Notes under the pieces: model-generated
The model's database searches: none
What the model was told of the DNA's origin: nothing
What the model saw: the letters and a program-made list of their open reading frames with translations, nothing else
DNA from: CAZTDU01 sp964617355
GTDB taxonomy: Bacteria > Pseudomonadota > Gammaproteobacteria > Burkholderiales > SG8-39
Assembly: GCA_964617355.1 (NCBI GenBank)
Contig: CAZTXP010000129.1
Coordinates: 12,775-76,774 of the forward strand
DNA: 64,000 bases
Reading direction: 5' to 3'
Position numbers and translations under genes: made by a program
In this document: positions 7,442 to 15,607 of the stretch, one piece after another
How the letters are laid out: the number at the start of each line of letters is the position of its first letter
How positions within the stretch are numbered: the first letter of the stretch is position 1

Positions 7442-8721
7442 TGGACCTCGAGACCCTCTCGCAGCGCATCCGGGATCCGCGCCTCGCCATCGACGGCGGC
7501 GAGAAGGTCCGCCCCGCGCCGATGCCCAAGCGCATCGCCATGGGCGACGGCGAGATCGCGATGCTGAACGAGGCGGTCAACGCCTACCGGGCCGAGGGCG
7601 TCGACCCGGGCTACCAGGGCGTCTTCGAGAAGCGCTACTGCGACGACTTCGTCGCCATGATGGGCGGTGGCTATGCCGATTCCGTCGCCACCGGCACGGC
7701 GGCGATCTGGCTGGCGGTCGCCGCGCTCGACCTGCCCAAGGGCAGCGAGGTGCTCGTCTCGCCAATCACCGATCCGGGCACGCTCGCCGCGATTACCTTG
7801 AACGGACTCAAGCCGCGTCTGGGCGACGCGAAGCCGGGCAACTACAACATGGGCTCGGAGCAGGTCGCGGCCCGCCTCGGGCCGAACGTCTCGGCGGTGA
7901 TGGCGGTTCACGCCTCTGGCCAGGCCACCGACATCGACAGGATCGTCGACATCGCGCATGCCAAGGGCGTGAAGGTGATCGAGGACTGCAGCCAGTCGCA
8001 CGGCGCGCGCGTCAACGGACGGCCGATCGGCACCTTCGGCGACATCGCCGCCTTCTCGACCATGTATCGCAAGATCCACATGACCGGCGGCTCGGGCGGC
8101 GTGGTCTACGCGCGCGACCTGAAGGTGTTCCGCAATGCGCTGGCGCATGCGGATCGCGGCAAGCCGCGCTGGTCGGCCGACTTTGACGACCGCAATCCCG
8201 AGACCTACCTCTTCCCGGCGCTCAACTGGAACACCGACGAACTCTCGTGCGCGATCGGCATCGCGTCGCTGCGCCGCCTCACCGACACAGTGGTGCGCAG
8301 GCTCGCCTTCGTGTCCGAACTCGCGTCGATCCTCGCCGAGATGGACACGATGTTCCGCCTGCACGACTGGACCCCGCAGGACTCGCCGTTCATCCTGCCC
8401 GTCTACGTCGACCTGGCGCGCGCGAAGCGCAGCAAGATCGAGATCGCCGAGGCGGTGCGAGCCGAGGGCATCGACCTCAATTCGCACTATCGCTACGTCG
8501 TCGCCGACTGGCCGTACATCAAGCCCTACCTCGCCGACGACTTCGACACCGTGGTGGCGCGCGACAATCGCGACCGCAGCTTCTGCCTCTACCTGAACGA
8601 GAACTACGGCGACACCGAAGCGCTCGACACCGCGGCCGCCTTCCTCAAGGTGCACCAGGCGCTGGGCAAGGACGAGGCGAAGCCGCGTCGCCCCGACGTG
8701 ATCCCCATCGTCGCGCGCTAG
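7441..8721 (+). CDS. DegT/DnrJ/EryC1/StrS family PLP-dependent sugar aminotransferase
   Basis: 426 aa, fold type I. The cofactor-binding Asp is in VKVIEDCSQSHGA (Asp182). The Schiff-base Lys is Lys211 in FSTMYRKIHMTGGSGG, which replaces the common TxKxxxxGEGG loop. Members aminate keto-sugars attached to nucleotides; some relatives act on free keto-cyclitols or keto-acids. With the upstream Gfo/Idh oxidoreductase it forms the common oxidation-then-transamination pair. It ends in TAG, and the same frame stays open into the Nudix gene downstream. Confidence 0.88.
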   Translation: MDLETLSQRIRDPRLAIDGGEKVRPAPMPKRIAMGDGEIAMLNEAVNAYRAEGVDPGYQGVFEKRYCDDFVAMMGGGYADSVATGTAAIWLAVAALDLPKGSEVLVSPITDPGTLAAITLNGLKPRLGDAKPGNYNMGSEQVAARLGPNVSAVMAVHASGQATDIDRIVDIAHAKGVKVIEDCSQSHGARVNGRPIGTFGDIAAFSTMYRKIHMTGGSGGVVYARDLKVFRNALAHADRGKPRWSADFDDRNPETYLFPALNWNTDELSCAIGIASLRRLTDTVVRRLAFVSELASILAEMDTMFRLHDWTPQDSPFILPVYVDLARAKRSKIEIAEAVRAEGIDLNSHYRYVVADWPYIKPYLADDFDTVVARDNRDRSFCLYLNENYGDTEALDTAAAFLKVHQALGKDEAKPRRPDVIPIVAR

Positions 8722-8766
8722 GTCCTGGTCCCCGCCAACGCCAGAGTCGCCAATGCCGCGGCGGCC

Positions 8767-9165
8767 GTGATCCGGTTGCCCGGTCCGCGTTACCTGCTGC
8801 AGCTTCGCGACGAGCGCCCGGACATCTGGTACCCCGGCTGCTGGGGCTGCTTCGGCGGGGCGCTGGACGCCGGAGAGGACCCGGTGACCGCGCTCCGGCG
8901 CGAACTCCTCGAGGAACTCGAACTCCGTGTCCATGACGCGACCGAGGTTTCCCGCATGGACTTCGACTTCGGTCCCGTCGGCCTTGGCCGCGCGTTCCGC
9001 GCCTACTACCTCGTGGACATCGACGACGCGCAGGCGGCCCGGCTGGTGTTGCACGAAGGGCAGCGCGTCGAGGCATTTCCCTACGAGCGTCTCGTCGCGG
9101 ACCTCCGGCTCGTGCCCTACGACGCCTTCGCGCTGCACCTCGTGCACGGACGCGTCGCGCTATAA
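8767..9165 (+). CDS. Nudix hydrolase
   Basis: 132 aa from GTG 8767. The Nudix box is visible as GALDAGEDPVTALRRELLEE (G-x5-E-x7-RE-x2-EE). The family hydrolyses nucleoside diphosphates linked to another moiety, here perhaps a nucleotide sugar. The start is uncertain. No ribosome site precedes GTG 8767, and the frame is open back to the TAG of the aminotransferase at 8719. Those 15 extra codons supply the small-residue strand (VANAAAAVIRL) normal at a Nudix N-terminus. Translation may begin at CTG 8725 or be coupled to the upstream gene. Confidence 0.8.
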   Translation: MIRLPGPRYLLQLRDERPDIWYPGCWGCFGGALDAGEDPVTALRRELLEELELRVHDATEVSRMDFDFGPVGLGRAFRAYYLVDIDDAQAARLVLHEGQRVEAFPYERLVADLRLVPYDAFALHLVHGRVAL

Positions 9166-9166
9166 T
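9161..9166 (+). promoter_or_regulatory. Putative -10 element (TATAAT) upstream of the radical SAM gene
   Basis: A perfect TATAAT overlaps the Nudix stop codon (TAA at 9163-9165), 33 bases before ATG 9199. No good -35 is present at 16-18 bp, so this would be a weak or activator-dependent promoter. The same decamer TATAATCGCG recurs at 41461, also upstream of a gene. Confidence 0.4.
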
Positions 9167-9198
9167 CGCGCCTTCAAATCAAGGTCTTGGGCCAAGCC

Positions 9199-10251
9199 AT
9201 GAAAGACTGGAGCAAGGCGGACTGGGTCGATCCGAAGTACAACTGGAAGCCCGCGCCCGTTCCCGAGTTGCCGCCGCGAGTCATCATCGACTTCGCGACC
9301 AAGTGCAACCTGCGCTGCCACATGTGTCCCGTGTGGGGACTCGACGATGACCAGGCGATCGACTCCGTCGAAGGCCTGATGCCGCTCGAGAAGGCGCGCA
9401 ATCTCCTCGACGAACTCGCGAAGGCCAAGCCGCTGCTGCATCCGTGCCTCTACGGCGAGCCGCTCGTCGCCCCGAACATCAAGGACCACGTCCGCCAGGC
9501 GAAGGCCTCCGGCATGCCGGTGGCGATGAACACCAACGGCCTCGCGCTCACGAAGGACCTCGCCGAGTTCCTGGTCGAGCAGCAGGTCGACTCGGTCATG
9601 ATCAGCATCGACGCGGTGACGCCCGACACGCTGAAGAAGATCCGCGGCATCCGCAAGCTCGAGCGCATCGAACGCGCCGTGTTCCTGATGTTGAAGGTGC
9701 GCGGCGACCGCGAGATCCCGCGCATCGGCGTCTCGTTCACCATCCAGGACAACAATCGCCACGAGCTCGACGCCTTCATCAAGCGCTGGGTCGGCGTGGT
9801 CGACGTCGTTCGCACCGGCCGCGTGTTCGAGGAAGGCAAGTTCCAGGGCCTCGAGGCGCCGAAGGAGCGCACCGCCTGCCCCGTGCTCTACAAGACGCTG
9901 CCGGTGCACAACGACGGCACCGTCACGGTGTGCTGCCTCGACGGCCTGCGCACCACGAAGATGGGCAACGTGTTCGAGCAGGGCGTGGAGGGCGTCTGGC
10001 AGGGCGAGGAGTTCGCCAAGATGCGCTACTACCACGAGACCGGGCAGTGGGACAAAGTCCAGTTCTGCATCCCGTGCAACGGCTGGGCGCAGTACGAATA
10101 CGAAGAGGAAATCCGCGACGGCCTGCTGATCCGCCGCTCGCCGGAATTCACCTACTACAACAAGATCGAGCGCCTGACCAACTGGCAGGGCAAGCTGCTC
10201 GGCGGCCATCCGCCGCCCCCCGAAGGCCTTGTCAAGCAGCGCGCCGCCTGA
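9199..10251 (+). CDS. Radical SAM/SPASM protein in polysaccharide locus
   Basis: 350 aa from ATG 9199; an in-frame TTG at 9187 is less likely. The 4Fe-4S SAM motif CNLRCHMC places Cys36, Cys40 and Cys43. A SPASM-like auxiliary cluster region follows near the C-terminus: TACPVLY, VTVCCLDG, then FCIPCNGW. This group includes peptide maturases and carbohydrate-modifying enzymes. With no precursor-peptide gene nearby and sugar genes all around, a role on a sugar or glycan intermediate is the better inference. The substrate is unknown. It overlaps the ABC permease start by about 23 bp. Confidence 0.87.
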   Translation: MKDWSKADWVDPKYNWKPAPVPELPPRVIIDFATKCNLRCHMCPVWGLDDDQAIDSVEGLMPLEKARNLLDELAKAKPLLHPCLYGEPLVAPNIKDHVRQAKASGMPVAMNTNGLALTKDLAEFLVEQQVDSVMISIDAVTPDTLKKIRGIRKLERIERAVFLMLKVRGDREIPRIGVSFTIQDNNRHELDAFIKRWVGVVDVVRTGRVFEEGKFQGLEAPKERTACPVLYKTLPVHNDGTVTVCCLDGLRTTKMGNVFEQGVEGVWQGEEFAKMRYYHETGQWDKVQFCIPCNGWAQYEYEEEIRDGLLIRRSPEFTYYNKIERLTNWQGKLLGGHPPPPEGLVKQRAA

Positions 10252-11110
10252 GTCCCGCGCGCCTCGCGCGCTGACGCTCGCCGCACCCCCGCACCGCAAC
10301 GGCATCGAGGACGACGCGCGCCTGCATCGCCAGTGGGCGCTGTGGGACATCGTCGAGGGCGCCCGGCTGTGGCCGATGTGGTGGCGCCAGAGCGTGAACG
10401 AGATTCGGCGTCGCTACAAACGCACGCTGCTCGGGCCCGCCTGGGTCACCGTCAGCCTGATCATCTTCGCGGTCGCCCTGAGCGTGGTCTGGGCGGGCCT
10501 GTTCAAGATGAAGGTCACCGACTTCCTGCCGTTCCTGATGTCGGGCCTCCTGCCGTGGACGCTGGTCTCCTCGTGCATCGGCGAGGGCTGCGGCGTGCTC
10601 GTCGGCGGCGAGTCGCTGATGAAATCCCGGCAGTTCCCGTACACCTCGCTCTTCTACGGCAGCGTGTCGCGCAATGGCGTGATCTTCGCGCACAACCTCG
10701 TCGGCTACTTCCTGATCGCCGCGTTCTGCGGCGTGCACATCGGCTGGCAGACCGCACTGGTGATTCCGGGGCTGGTGCTGGTGCTCGTGAACTGCATCTG
10801 GATCGAGGTGGTCGTCGCGGTGTTCTGCCTGCGCTTCCGCGACTTCCAGCAGCTCGTCGCCTCGTTCCTGCAGATCGCCACCTTCATCACGCCGATCTTC
10901 TGGCAGGCCGGCCAGCTCACCGGCAAGCGCGCCATCATCGTCCACGGCAATCCGCTGCACCACATGGTCGAGATCGTCCGCCAGCCGCTGCTCGGGCAGG
11001 TCCCGGCCATCGAGAGCTACATCGCCTGCCTCGCCACGGCGATCCTCGGCAGCGCGGCCGCTTTCTACCTCTTCGCCAGCAAGCGCCACCGGCTGGCCTA
11101 CTGGTTCTAG
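10229..11110 (+). CDS. ABC-2 type polysaccharide export permease (Wzm/KpsM/TagG type)
   Basis: About 293 aa from TTG 10229, with GAAGG just upstream; no closer ATG exists before the conserved core. About six membrane helices follow a cytosolic N-terminus ending in the family element RRYKRTLLGPAWV, which precedes TM1. Examples are the segment at WVTVSLIIFAVALSVVWAGL and a last helix near the C-terminus (CLATAILGSAAAFYLFA). The ATPase follows 12 bp downstream. Together they should export lipid-linked polysaccharide across the inner membrane. Confidence 0.9.
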   Translation: MSSSAPPESRAPRALTLAAPPHRNGIEDDARLHRQWALWDIVEGARLWPMWWRQSVNEIRRRYKRTLLGPAWVTVSLIIFAVALSVVWAGLFKMKVTDFLPFLMSGLLPWTLVSSCIGEGCGVLVGGESLMKSRQFPYTSLFYGSVSRNGVIFAHNLVGYFLIAAFCGVHIGWQTALVIPGLVLVLVNCIWIEVVVAVFCLRFRDFQQLVASFLQIATFITPIFWQAGQLTGKRAIIVHGNPLHHMVEIVRQPLLGQVPAIESYIACLATAILGSAAAFYLFASKRHRLAYWF

Positions 11111-11122
11111 GGGCATGGTCGC

Positions 11123-11878
11123 ATGAGCCGGCTCGCATTGCAGGGCGTCGGCGTCGACTTCCCGATCTTCGGCGCGCACAAGAACCTGCGGCTGTCGCTG
11201 CTCGCGGGCGTCACGGGCGGGCGGATCCTTCCGAAGCACATGGAGAAACCGGTCATCATCAAGGCGCTCGAGGGCATCGACCTCGACCTGCGCGCCGGCG
11301 ACCGGGTCGGCCTCATGGGCCACAACGGCGCGGGCAAGTCGACGCTGTTGCGCGTGATGGCCGGGGTCTACTGCCCGACCTACGGGCGGGTCGAAGTAGA
11401 AGGCTCGCTCACGCCGCTGCTGAACACCACCCCGGGCATCGAGCTCGAGGACACCGGCTACGACAACATCATCACCGTCGGCCTGCTGCTGGGCATGACC
11501 ATGGCCGAGATCACCGACAAGGCCCCCGAGATCGTCGAGTTCTCGGAACTCGGCGACTACATCCACCTGCCGGTGCGCACCTATTCCAGCGGCATGCAGG
11601 CGCGCCTGACGTTCTCGATCGCCACGTCGCTTGACCCGGGCATCCTGCTCCTCGACGAGGGCATCGGTGCGGCCGACGCGCGCTTCAGCGAGAAGGCGGC
11701 CGCGCGCACCAACCAGATGATGGAGAAGACGGAGATCCTCGTGCTCGCCTCCCATTCCGATGCGCTGCTCGAATCCATGTGCGACAAGGCGGTGCTGATG
11801 CACCACGGCCGCATGATCGAGTACGGCCCCTTCGCCACGGTGAAGGCCGCGTACCACAAGCTGCTGCAGGCCGGCTGA
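11123..11878 (+). CDS. ABC transporter ATP-binding protein of polysaccharide export (short Wzt/KpsT type)
   Basis: 251 aa. Walker A is GHNGAGKST, the ABC signature is YSSGMQARL and Walker B is GILLLDEGIG, followed by a switch His in LASHSD. The protein ends shortly after the nucleotide-binding domain. It lacks the C-terminal carbohydrate-binding domain found in O-antigen Wzt proteins of about 400 aa that recognise a capped non-reducing end. It is therefore closer to KpsT or to Wzt proteins that do not need a terminal cap. The stop overlaps the next start (TGATG). Confidence 0.92.
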   Translation: MSRLALQGVGVDFPIFGAHKNLRLSLLAGVTGGRILPKHMEKPVIIKALEGIDLDLRAGDRVGLMGHNGAGKSTLLRVMAGVYCPTYGRVEVEGSLTPLLNTTPGIELEDTGYDNIITVGLLLGMTMAEITDKAPEIVEFSELGDYIHLPVRTYSSGMQARLTFSIATSLDPGILLLDEGIGAADARFSEKAAARTNQMMEKTEILVLASHSDALLESMCDKAVLMHHGRMIEYGPFATVKAAYHKLLQAG

Positions 11879-12576
11879 TGCCCTTCAAGGAATACGTCAT
11901 CGACCGGTTCGAGAACACCACCGACGCGCCCGCGTTCATCTGCGACGGGCTCACCAAGCTCAATCCCGGCGCGCGCATCATCAAGTCGCGCCTGCTCGGC
12001 CCCGTCTACCTCAACCGCAACACGCAGGTCGGCCCCGACGTCGTCGTAGGCAAGTACTTCGGCATGAACGAGAGCTGCTTCGTCGCGCGCGCCACGGTGG
12101 GCGCGTACTGCGCGATCGGCGCGCGCACCTCGTTCAACCCGTTCAACCACCCGACCGACTGGCTGAGCATCAACGAGTTCCAGTACCACCCGAACTCGTT
12201 CGACTGGGTGCCCGAGTACAACGACTTCAAGCGGCTCGAGCGCACGCCCGACATGTTCCAGCACGTCACGATCGGCAACGACGTCTGGACCGGCCACAAC
12301 GTCAACGTGATGTCCGGCGTCAACGTCGGCGACGGCGCGGTGATCGCCGCGGGCGCGATCGTCACCAAGGACGTGCCGCCCTACGCCATCGTCGCGGGCG
12401 TGCCCGCTACCGTGAAGCGCATGCGCTTCCCCGAGAAGACCATCGAGCGGCTGCTGCGCCTCAAGTGGTGGGACCTCGACCTGCCCGAGCTGAGCGGGTT
12501 GCCCTTCCGCGACATCGACCGCTGCATCGACATGATCGAGGACATCAAGGCGCGCAAGCCCGCGAAGGGCGGCTGA
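11878..12576 (+). CDS. Left-handed beta-helix (hexapeptide repeat) acetyltransferase
   Basis: 232 aa. Imperfect hexapeptide turns run through residues about 40-185 (VYLNRNTQVGPDVVVGKYFG, then VTIGNDVWTGHNVNVMSGVNVG, GDGAVIAAGAIVTKDVPPYAIVAGVPA). The terminal block is typical of the xenobiotic/NodL/Vat acyltransferase group. A loop with HPTDW lies between turns. It probably O- or N-acetylates a sugar of the exported glycan. It begins on the last base of the ATPase stop codon. Confidence 0.87.
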   Translation: MPFKEYVIDRFENTTDAPAFICDGLTKLNPGARIIKSRLLGPVYLNRNTQVGPDVVVGKYFGMNESCFVARATVGAYCAIGARTSFNPFNHPTDWLSINEFQYHPNSFDWVPEYNDFKRLERTPDMFQHVTIGNDVWTGHNVNVMSGVNVGDGAVIAAGAIVTKDVPPYAIVAGVPATVKRMRFPEKTIERLLRLKWWDLDLPELSGLPFRDIDRCIDMIEDIKARKPAKGG

Positions 12577-12578
12577 AG

Positions 12579-13337
12579 GTGGCCGACGGCCGCGAGCGCG
12601 AAGCGCTGCTGCCGATCCTGCGCCGCGCCGGCGTGGCCGGCGACGGCATCCTCGTGGTCCACAGCGCGATCGGCGGGCTGAGCCGTCAGGGATTCCGTGC
12701 CGAGGCGATGGTCGACGCGATGCTCGATCACCTGCGCGGCGGCACGCTCCTCATGCCGACCATGACCTGGCGCATCGTCACGCCGCAGAACCCGGTGTTC
12801 GACGAGGCGGCGACGCCGTCGCACACGGGCGTCCTCACCGAGGTCTTCCGCACGAAGTACGCGACGCACCGCAGCCTGCACCCCACCCACTCGGCCGCTG
12901 GCCTTGGGCCGCTCGCGCGCACGCTGCTCTCGACCCATCACCTCGGCGACACGCCCGTGCCCGCCGGCAGCCCGTACGCGATCATGCGCGACTACCCGGC
13001 GCACATCCTCTTCATCGGCATCGGGCTCGAGATGTGCACCGCGATCCACCATCCGGAGGAGGCGGTCGCGCCGGAGATCTACGTGCAGCCGCGCGATCAG
13101 GCGGTGCCGTACGAATTGCGCCCGAGGCACGGCGAGCCGGTGACGTTCATGCTTCGCAGGCACCTGCACCCGCGCGACCGGCAGTTCCCGAAGTACGGGC
13201 CGATCCTAGCCGCGAAGGGACAGCTGCTCGAGGGCGAGATCGGCAGGGTGCCGTGGAAGATTGTCAGGGCAGCAGATCTTCTGGGCGAGGTGTTCGCGCG
13301 GCTGGTGGAGCGGCCGACGTTCAACCTGGAACCCTGA
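12579..13337 (+). CDS. AAC(3)-family N-acetyltransferase-like protein
   Basis: 252 aa from GTG 12579, 2 bp after the preceding stop, with GCGAAGGG upstream. It shows the aminoglycoside 3-N-acetyltransferase fold markers: an early HSAIGGLSRQG segment, LLMPTMTWR, a central THRSLHPTHSAAGLG with the conserved His and Ser, and the GIGLEMCTAIHHPEE loop. Family members in polysaccharide loci acetylate amino sugars. Nothing here suggests an antibiotic-resistance role, and the operon context favours glycan modification. Confidence 0.82.
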   Translation: MADGREREALLPILRRAGVAGDGILVVHSAIGGLSRQGFRAEAMVDAMLDHLRGGTLLMPTMTWRIVTPQNPVFDEAATPSHTGVLTEVFRTKYATHRSLHPTHSAAGLGPLARTLLSTHHLGDTPVPAGSPYAIMRDYPAHILFIGIGLEMCTAIHHPEEAVAPEIYVQPRDQAVPYELRPRHGEPVTFMLRRHLHPRDRQFPKYGPILAAKGQLLEGEIGRVPWKIVRAADLLGEVFARLVERPTFNLEP

Positions 13338-13411
13338 TCTAGTCGAACGCACGTGCGTAGGCCGGCCCGAGGTGCCGGAACGCCGAACCACCATCCCCGG
13401 GGAGCCCAAGC

Positions 13412-14455
13412 ATGGACCTTCACATCAATCCCGAGCCTTCGTTTACCCGTTGGCTGGTCGCGCGCGGTCACCTGCGCAAGCCGTTCGTGGTCGTGGACGT
13501 CGGGGTCCAGGGCGGGGAGAGCGGACGGTGGTCCGTCCTGGGGGACCATCTCGTGATCCACGGCTTCGATGCGATCGCCGCAGAAGTCGAGAAGCTCGCG
13601 GCCTCGAATCGCGGGCGCACGAACCTGCATTACCACTGGCTCGCGATCGGCAATGAGGACGGCGAGCGCACGTTCTACGTCAATGACGCGAATCCGACCT
13701 CCAGTTCCTTCCACCGTCCGGGCGCAGGCCGCTTCGAATCCGGCTGGCGCGAGGGCGAGCGCGAACAGCGCGTCCCGATCCGCCGCCTCGACACGCTCCT
13801 TCGCGAGGGCACCATCCCCCGCGCCGATTTCCTGAAGATCGACGTCGAGGGTTTCGAGAAGGACGTGCTGGAAGGCGCCCGCGAACTCCTGGCGGCCGGC
13901 ATGCTGGGCGTGGAGTGCGAGACCAGCATGAACGTCAGCGAGACCTACCCGCGCGGGCACTTCGCGGCGATGAACGAGATCCTGGTCCAGCATCACCTGC
14001 TTCCCTTCGACCTCGCGTTCGACCGCGTTCCGCGCGCGACCTTTCGCAATGCGCTCGCCGAGGCGGGCAAGGCCCTGCGCGACGATTTCTCGATCGGCCG
14101 CGTCGCCACGATCAACGCCCTCTTCGCGCGAGACCTGGTCGAGGAGGCGGACCGCCCGCTGCACCACCTCCCGGCCCCTGCACCCCACGACGAAGACGAC
14201 ATCCTCAAGCTGATGATCCTGTTCGAACTCCACGGACTGAACGACGTGGCATTGGATACTGCTGTCAGGTTCAGCGACCGCCTCGCCGGAAGGATCGACG
14301 TGGCGCACGCGGTACAACTGCTTGCCGATCCCGCCTGCGGCACACGGATCGACGCCTTGGCCGAGCTGCGCCGGCGCGTCGAGGCGATGGAGGCATCCAC
14401 GAGCTGGCGCGTCACCGCACCGCTGAGAGCGGTATCGCGCGTGCTTAAGAGATAG
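13412..14455 (+). CDS. FkbM family methyltransferase
   Basis: 347 aa with GGGGAG upstream of the start. FkbM features are VVVDVGVQGGESG (motif I), VRIR-type linker RVPIRRLDTL and the diagnostic FLKIDVEGFEKDVLEGA at about 138-154. FkbM enzymes O-methylate sugars or polyketides with SAM. The C-terminal 90 residues are helical and end in the MEASTSWRVTAPLR element often seen at the tail of surface-sugar enzymes. It is separated from the upstream operon by 74 bp and is the last G+C-rich gene before a compositional change. Confidence 0.85.
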   Translation: MDLHINPEPSFTRWLVARGHLRKPFVVVDVGVQGGESGRWSVLGDHLVIHGFDAIAAEVEKLAASNRGRTNLHYHWLAIGNEDGERTFYVNDANPTSSSFHRPGAGRFESGWREGEREQRVPIRRLDTLLREGTIPRADFLKIDVEGFEKDVLEGARELLAAGMLGVECETSMNVSETYPRGHFAAMNEILVQHHLLPFDLAFDRVPRATFRNALAEAGKALRDDFSIGRVATINALFARDLVEEADRPLHHLPAPAPHDEDDILKLMILFELHGLNDVALDTAVRFSDRLAGRIDVAHAVQLLADPACGTRIDALAELRRRVEAMEASTSWRVTAPLRAVSRVLKR

Positions 14456-14566
14456 TCTTGATCCAGTACAACTTGTTCGATTGCCTGTGGCGAGCGTCAG
14501 ATAGATCGAAGCCAGCCGCTAGCGCCGAGCTATGACACGAAGATTCCGAGCGGGAACACCAACCCT

Positions 14567-15472
14567 GTGATCACGAAATTCGCTTATGTTCAGCAGAACT
14601 CTTGTGTTTGCGGAGCCGATCTTGGTGTGGCTGGGCGTGCAATACGGAAGACTTTTCCGCGGGGAGATGTGCTGTTCCGCCAGTGCCGTGAATGCGGAAC
14701 ATACATGCAGGCCCCCAGATTGTCTCCCGATAGTCTCTCGGCCTGGTATGACTCCCCCGAATATTCCGGTGGTGCGGGCTCAAAGGGAGTTGGATATATC
14801 GACTATGCCGGATCCGAACCGCAACGATTGATAGAAGCGCGGTTTCGCTATCGTCGCGATCTGGCGCCGCGCCTCATTGGACCTTCGAGAGTGCTTGAGG
14901 TGGGTTCTGCAACCGGAACACTTCCTGCCGTACTGCGGGAGTCTGGCCACACTGCAATCGCCTGCGACCTTTCCGATCGTTTTGCGCAGATGGCTCGTAC
15001 CTGGTACGGCGTCGAAACGTACATCGGCGATTGGCTTGGAATGCAGTGCGAAGAAGGCTCATTCGATGCCATCGTGATGCTCGGAACGATCTGCAACCTG
15101 GCCGATCTGCCGCGCTCCCTAGCCAAGGTACGAAAGATCCTGAAACCCGGCGGATTCTTCTTCTTCAATTTTCCGGACGCGAACTCGCTTGTCGCGAGAC
15201 TGTATGGGAAGCGGATGTGGATGTTCACTCCAAGCATTATGCAGTTCCCGACCCGAAGGGGGATTGCAGCTTGCCTATCGAATGCCGGACTTGAAGTGGA
15301 GAACATGTCACTGGACTATCAGTCGCCGACAATGTCCAAGGTTCTGGGACATGCGCGACTTGGTGCGCTCTTTCCAATAGCAGAGCTGCTGAAGGTTGCC
15401 AATAAGGCGTTGCCGTTTTCAGTTCCATTGCCGGGGATCGTTGCCGTGTGGGCCAAAGCCCCTGTTCGGTAG
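14567..15472 (+). CDS. Class I SAM-dependent methyltransferase with N-terminal Cys pairs
   Basis: 301 aa from GTG 14567. The N-terminus has two Cys pairs (CVCGADLG, then RQCRECGTY), which look like a small zinc-binding knuckle. The methyltransferase core follows: VLEVGSATGTLPAVL, ACDLSDRF, FDAIVMLGTICNLAD, then ILKPGGFFFFNFPD. Such zinc-knuckle methyltransferases are frequent in polysaccharide loci. The gene at 33175 has a similar layout, as a divergent relative. The acceptor is unknown. It is the first gene of the lower-G+C block. Confidence 0.85.
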   Translation: MITKFAYVQQNSCVCGADLGVAGRAIRKTFPRGDVLFRQCRECGTYMQAPRLSPDSLSAWYDSPEYSGGAGSKGVGYIDYAGSEPQRLIEARFRYRRDLAPRLIGPSRVLEVGSATGTLPAVLRESGHTAIACDLSDRFAQMARTWYGVETYIGDWLGMQCEEGSFDAIVMLGTICNLADLPRSLAKVRKILKPGGFFFFNFPDANSLVARLYGKRMWMFTPSIMQFPTRRGIAACLSNAGLEVENMSLDYQSPTMSKVLGHARLGALFPIAELLKVANKALPFSVPLPGIVAVWAKAPVR

Positions 15473-15607
15473 GGGCGGGCGGAATCCGGTTTACCAGCAG
15501 ACATCGGCCTCGTGTTTGGTGGAGTACAGCCGCTACCGGCGCGGGGATCAATGTGGCGATTGCGCTAGACTCCCGCTTGCATGCTCTGAATTCACGGAAG
15601 GAAGTTG

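Noticed and set aside
376..8721. Aminohydroxybenzoate (AHBA) biosynthesis cluster
   Set aside because: Split transketolase, kinase, oxidoreductase and DegT enzyme are shared with AHBA clusters, but no aminoDAHP synthase, aminoDHQ synthase or dehydratase is present, and the setting is a polysaccharide locus.
8719..8721. TAG as a pyrrolysine or selenocysteine-like recoded codon
   Set aside because: No recoding element is visible and TAG is used as an ordinary stop elsewhere in the window, for example at 43563-43565 and 59393-59395. Simple termination is more likely.
7363..9147. 594-codon minus-strand open frame opposite the aminotransferase and Nudix genes
   Set aside because: It spans two well-supported + genes and has no recognisable domain. 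It is a composition artefact.
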